Assembly: GCA_018350325.1 (NCBI GenBank) | Contig: JAEVLN010000004.1 | Span: forward strand, 62,001 to 126,000 | DNA from: Globodera rostochiensis | Lineage: Eukaryota; Nematoda; Chromadorea; Rhabditida; Heteroderidae | DNA length: 64,000 nucleotides | Direction: 5' to 3' | Part shown: positions 61,995-64,000 of the stretch, in pieces | How positions within the stretch are numbered: position 1 is the stretch's first letter | How the letters are laid out: every line of letters starts with the position of its first letter | The notes under the pieces: model-generated | The model's input: only the letters and a program-made list of their open reading frames with translations | Told to the model about the DNA's origin: nothing | Database searches by the model: none | Translations under genes and position numbers: made by a program

Positions 61995-64000
61995 GTGTAA
62001 GCACTTATTTATCGGTTTTCCTCCACTCACAATAATATTCCCCCAATAATAAAAATGTTTTAATAAATTTTAAATATTTTTTAATTATACGACCAAAACA
62101 AGAGTGAATGAATGCATTTGACCTTTTTAAATCATTTTCTATTTTGGGGGATGATTAAAATCAATTAAATCAACAAAAAAGTGCATATTTTATAAGCATA
62201 AACTCAAAAATAATATTGATTATGTCTGTAAATTCGTCAATATAAATGGAAATGAATAGCTAAGCTAAAATATTCATTCATTCCCAAGGCTTACACAACT
62301 CTCTTTAATCACTCCAAAAAGCTTCAGAAAGAAATTTTGTGTTAAATTTTTAAATGTTTTCATTGAATTAAAATAAACTTAAAAGTTAATTCCATTTTAA
62401 TTTTGCCCTTCAGCAGGTCGGCATGAAATTGTACGTTGTTGTACTAATAATGTTTGCCATTTTGACATTGTCCGCAATTTGTAATGCCGGGAAAGACCGC
62501 GAGAAGAAGGTATCAGGGGTTGCCGGTAGGCGCCGCCGACACCCCCCCCCCCCCCCCCCCCACAAAATAAAGTTTTGCAAAAAAAACAAAAATTTATTTT
62601 TGAAAATTCTTTAAAGAAATTGAATTGCGCTCAGATGTGGGGAGCAACATCCCCCTAAGCCATACACAATTCAGAAGGATGCTGACATAACATCAACCCC
62701 GCAGGCGATATATGATGACAAGAATGACGAATATACGGACAATAAGTATTGGGACAGCACGCATCACACTGATGATCGGCTGAAACAGCCGCAGCGTGGA
62801 AGTAGTGCAACAAAAGCAGACAGTTGGAACAAAGTACAAGAAGCATTAGCAACACTGCCGGTACCGTTCTGTTTGTCTTAGTGTCACTTTGTTCAACTTC
62901 ACTGGACCAAATTTGGTGTGTCCCTCACCCAAAATTTTGTCGACACTTTGTCCTAAAAGTTGTCGGCATTTTTGTTTGATTCGAAAATGATTGCCTATGT
63001 TTTATACACTATTCAGAGGAAGCATACGCGTGGGGAAGCGTCAAACTCAAACCAACTAGCGGAGCAGACGGTAGCGTTCTGTTTGTTTTGGTCACTTTGT
63101 TCCCCAACCCCACCCACTGTACGACTAGTACATACTAAATTTGATGCGTCCCATCCAAAATGTTGACACTTTGTCCTCAAAAGTTGTGGACACTTTGTCT
63201 GATTCGAAAATTATTTTCAAATTCATGTCCAGCACATCAAAATACCCCGCCATCTCTGTTTCTACCATATTTATATGGCATTTGTCGGTGTCCGTGCCAT
63301 GCCTATTTTATGTTTTGCCATATTTTTGCGATTTTTGAAAATGTGCCTAATTTTTGAAGATTTTGTGCTCAAATTCTTAATAAAAATTGTTAAATTGCTG
63401 ACCATTTCGCCATTCAAATAATTTTTTTCCCCGACGGCGTCTATCGGCGGCACTACCGGAGCTTCAAAAAAAGTACCGTATTTTTCAAATTTTGTTTGTT
63501 TTTGTAACTTAGCGCCATATTTTTGGACACTGGCGCCATATTTTGGCACTATTTTGACTGTGCCAACCCTGTCTCTAACTGATACACTGTTCAGAAGCAC
63601 ATGCCGCCAACAAACTCGCCCAATCAACAAGCCACCACAGCATCGTTTGACAGTTTTGAGCAGAGTCCGTACCCACCTGGGTTCGATCCAGAGTCCTATC
63701 CACCAGGGTTCTATCCACCTGCTAATGGGTTCAATCCATCTGCTAATGGGTTCAATCCATCTGCTAATGGGTTCACTCGACAATGGTACGATTATTCATC
63801 AGACTCATCCACTAAATCATCCGACCGAAGCCGAAAGTAGTAAAAGAATTGCATTGATCAATGAGTCCGTCCGGCTAAAGAGAAGAAAGAACAACACGAT
63901 CATTCGCGATCACTTCCTTCACACTCTTCTTTCTTGTTCACGATTGATTTTATTGTTGGAAAACAAAAAATGTTTTGTTGTTGATATTGCGTTTTTTGGG
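61995..64000. repeat. Arm of a large inverted duplication with 42560-45990
   Basis: 62090-62420 is the reverse complement, with divergence, of about 45640-45970 (promoter side). 62423-63840 matches the coding copy A region, and 63841-64000 matches 42570-42730 inverted. The 42.5-46 kb arm is longer because it holds two extra transposons. The duplication runs off the right edge of the window. Confidence 0.85.
62423..63840 (+). CDS. Secreted repeat-containing effector-like protein, copy B
   Basis: Exon 1 (62423-62509) encodes signal peptide MKLYVVVLIMFAILTLSAIC and NAGKDREKK, then a GTATC donor. The middle exon (within 62635-62855) reads KPYTIQKDADITSTPQAIYD, DDRLKQPQRGSSATKADSW and QEALATLP. 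The last exon (about 63595-63840, TAG) starts MPPTNSPNQQATTAS and continues with short tandem peptides, PPGFDPESYPPGFYPP and repeated ANGFNPS units, ending SSDSSTKSSDRSRK. The order matches copy A, but the repeat region is entirely different while both ends are conserved. The join between exons 1 and 2 is uncertain in phase. Inferred to be secreted; function unknown. Confidence 0.6.

Noticed and set aside
63490..63590. Regulatory meaning of ATGGCA/TGGCAT motifs near the secreted genes (inverse of the DOG box).
   Set aside because: These belong to the dispersed 'atatggcgcc / ttatggca' repeat found also at 43035, 46140 and 51770, so they are not specific to effector promoters.

Overview
This is a gene-dense but element-riddled nuclear window from a nematode, most likely a plant-parasitic cyst nematode (Heteroderidae, Globodera/Heterodera type). 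The evidence is: short AT-rich introns with TTTCAG/TTTTAG acceptors; several non-canonical GC-AG introns; a gene at 29.8-31.8 kb that matches, from memory, a family expanded in Globodera; and effector-like secreted genes, one with tandem ATGCCA motifs upstream (the 'DOG box' described for Globodera dorsal-gland effectors). Species assignment is inference.

Layout. 0.4-4.3 kb (+): an unrecognised single-pass membrane protein with a His/Gln-rich tail and a PPPPPY motif. 4.5-7.3 kb (-): mitochondrial monothiol glutaredoxin GLRX5. 7.3-13.7 kb: no intact gene; nested inverted-repeat elements, degenerate tandem units and a broken copy of part of the next gene. 13.8-16.4 kb (-): PP4 catalytic subunit. 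16.8-21 kb (-): ALG10 glucosyltransferase, with two intron-containing tRNA-Leu(CAA) genes on the opposite strand inside one intron. 21.2-22.4 kb (-): a CCDC59/TAP26-like protein carrying an exon block shared with RBM22. 23-27.8 kb (-): a large coiled-coil gene, identity uncertain. 28.2-28.7 kb (-): SmF (SNRPF), complete. 29.8-31.9 kb (+): a Globodera-type expanded-family gene. 32.4-34.6 kb (-): TATDN3-like TatD hydrolase. 36.7-37.2 kb (+): small secreted protein. 38.4-41.9 kb (+): splicing factor RBM22, complete in 12 exons. 42.7-45.6 kb (-) and 62.4-63.8 kb (+): inverted paralogues of a secreted, repeat-containing effector-like gene. 47.3-50 kb (-): MOB1. 50.6-52.8 kb (+): ribosomal protein S4. 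53.6-55.8 kb (-): PP2A catalytic subunit, with a broken inverted copy at 58.3-58.8 kb. 56-62 kb is otherwise poor in recognisable genes.

The most striking non-genic signal is a set of fold-back elements. Their arms are built from short tandem motifs (for example GTTTGGGCCC, GTTTGGGCGCC, ACTAGCGTCCC, TCTCGAG, CAGGATC, TTTTTCCACG). Many are flanked by 8-bp target-site duplications readable in the sequence, one has a paralogous empty site in the same window, and two insert into the effector-like gene. This points to a hAT-like non-autonomous family whose terminal arms keep being rebuilt from new microsatellite-like sequence.

The housekeeping genes cover splicing (SmF, RBM22), protein dephosphorylation and Hippo/mitotic signalling (PP4, PP2A, MOB1), translation (RPS4, tRNA-Leu), N-glycosylation (ALG10) and Fe-S biogenesis (GLRX5). 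They do not form one pathway; the clustering looks incidental.
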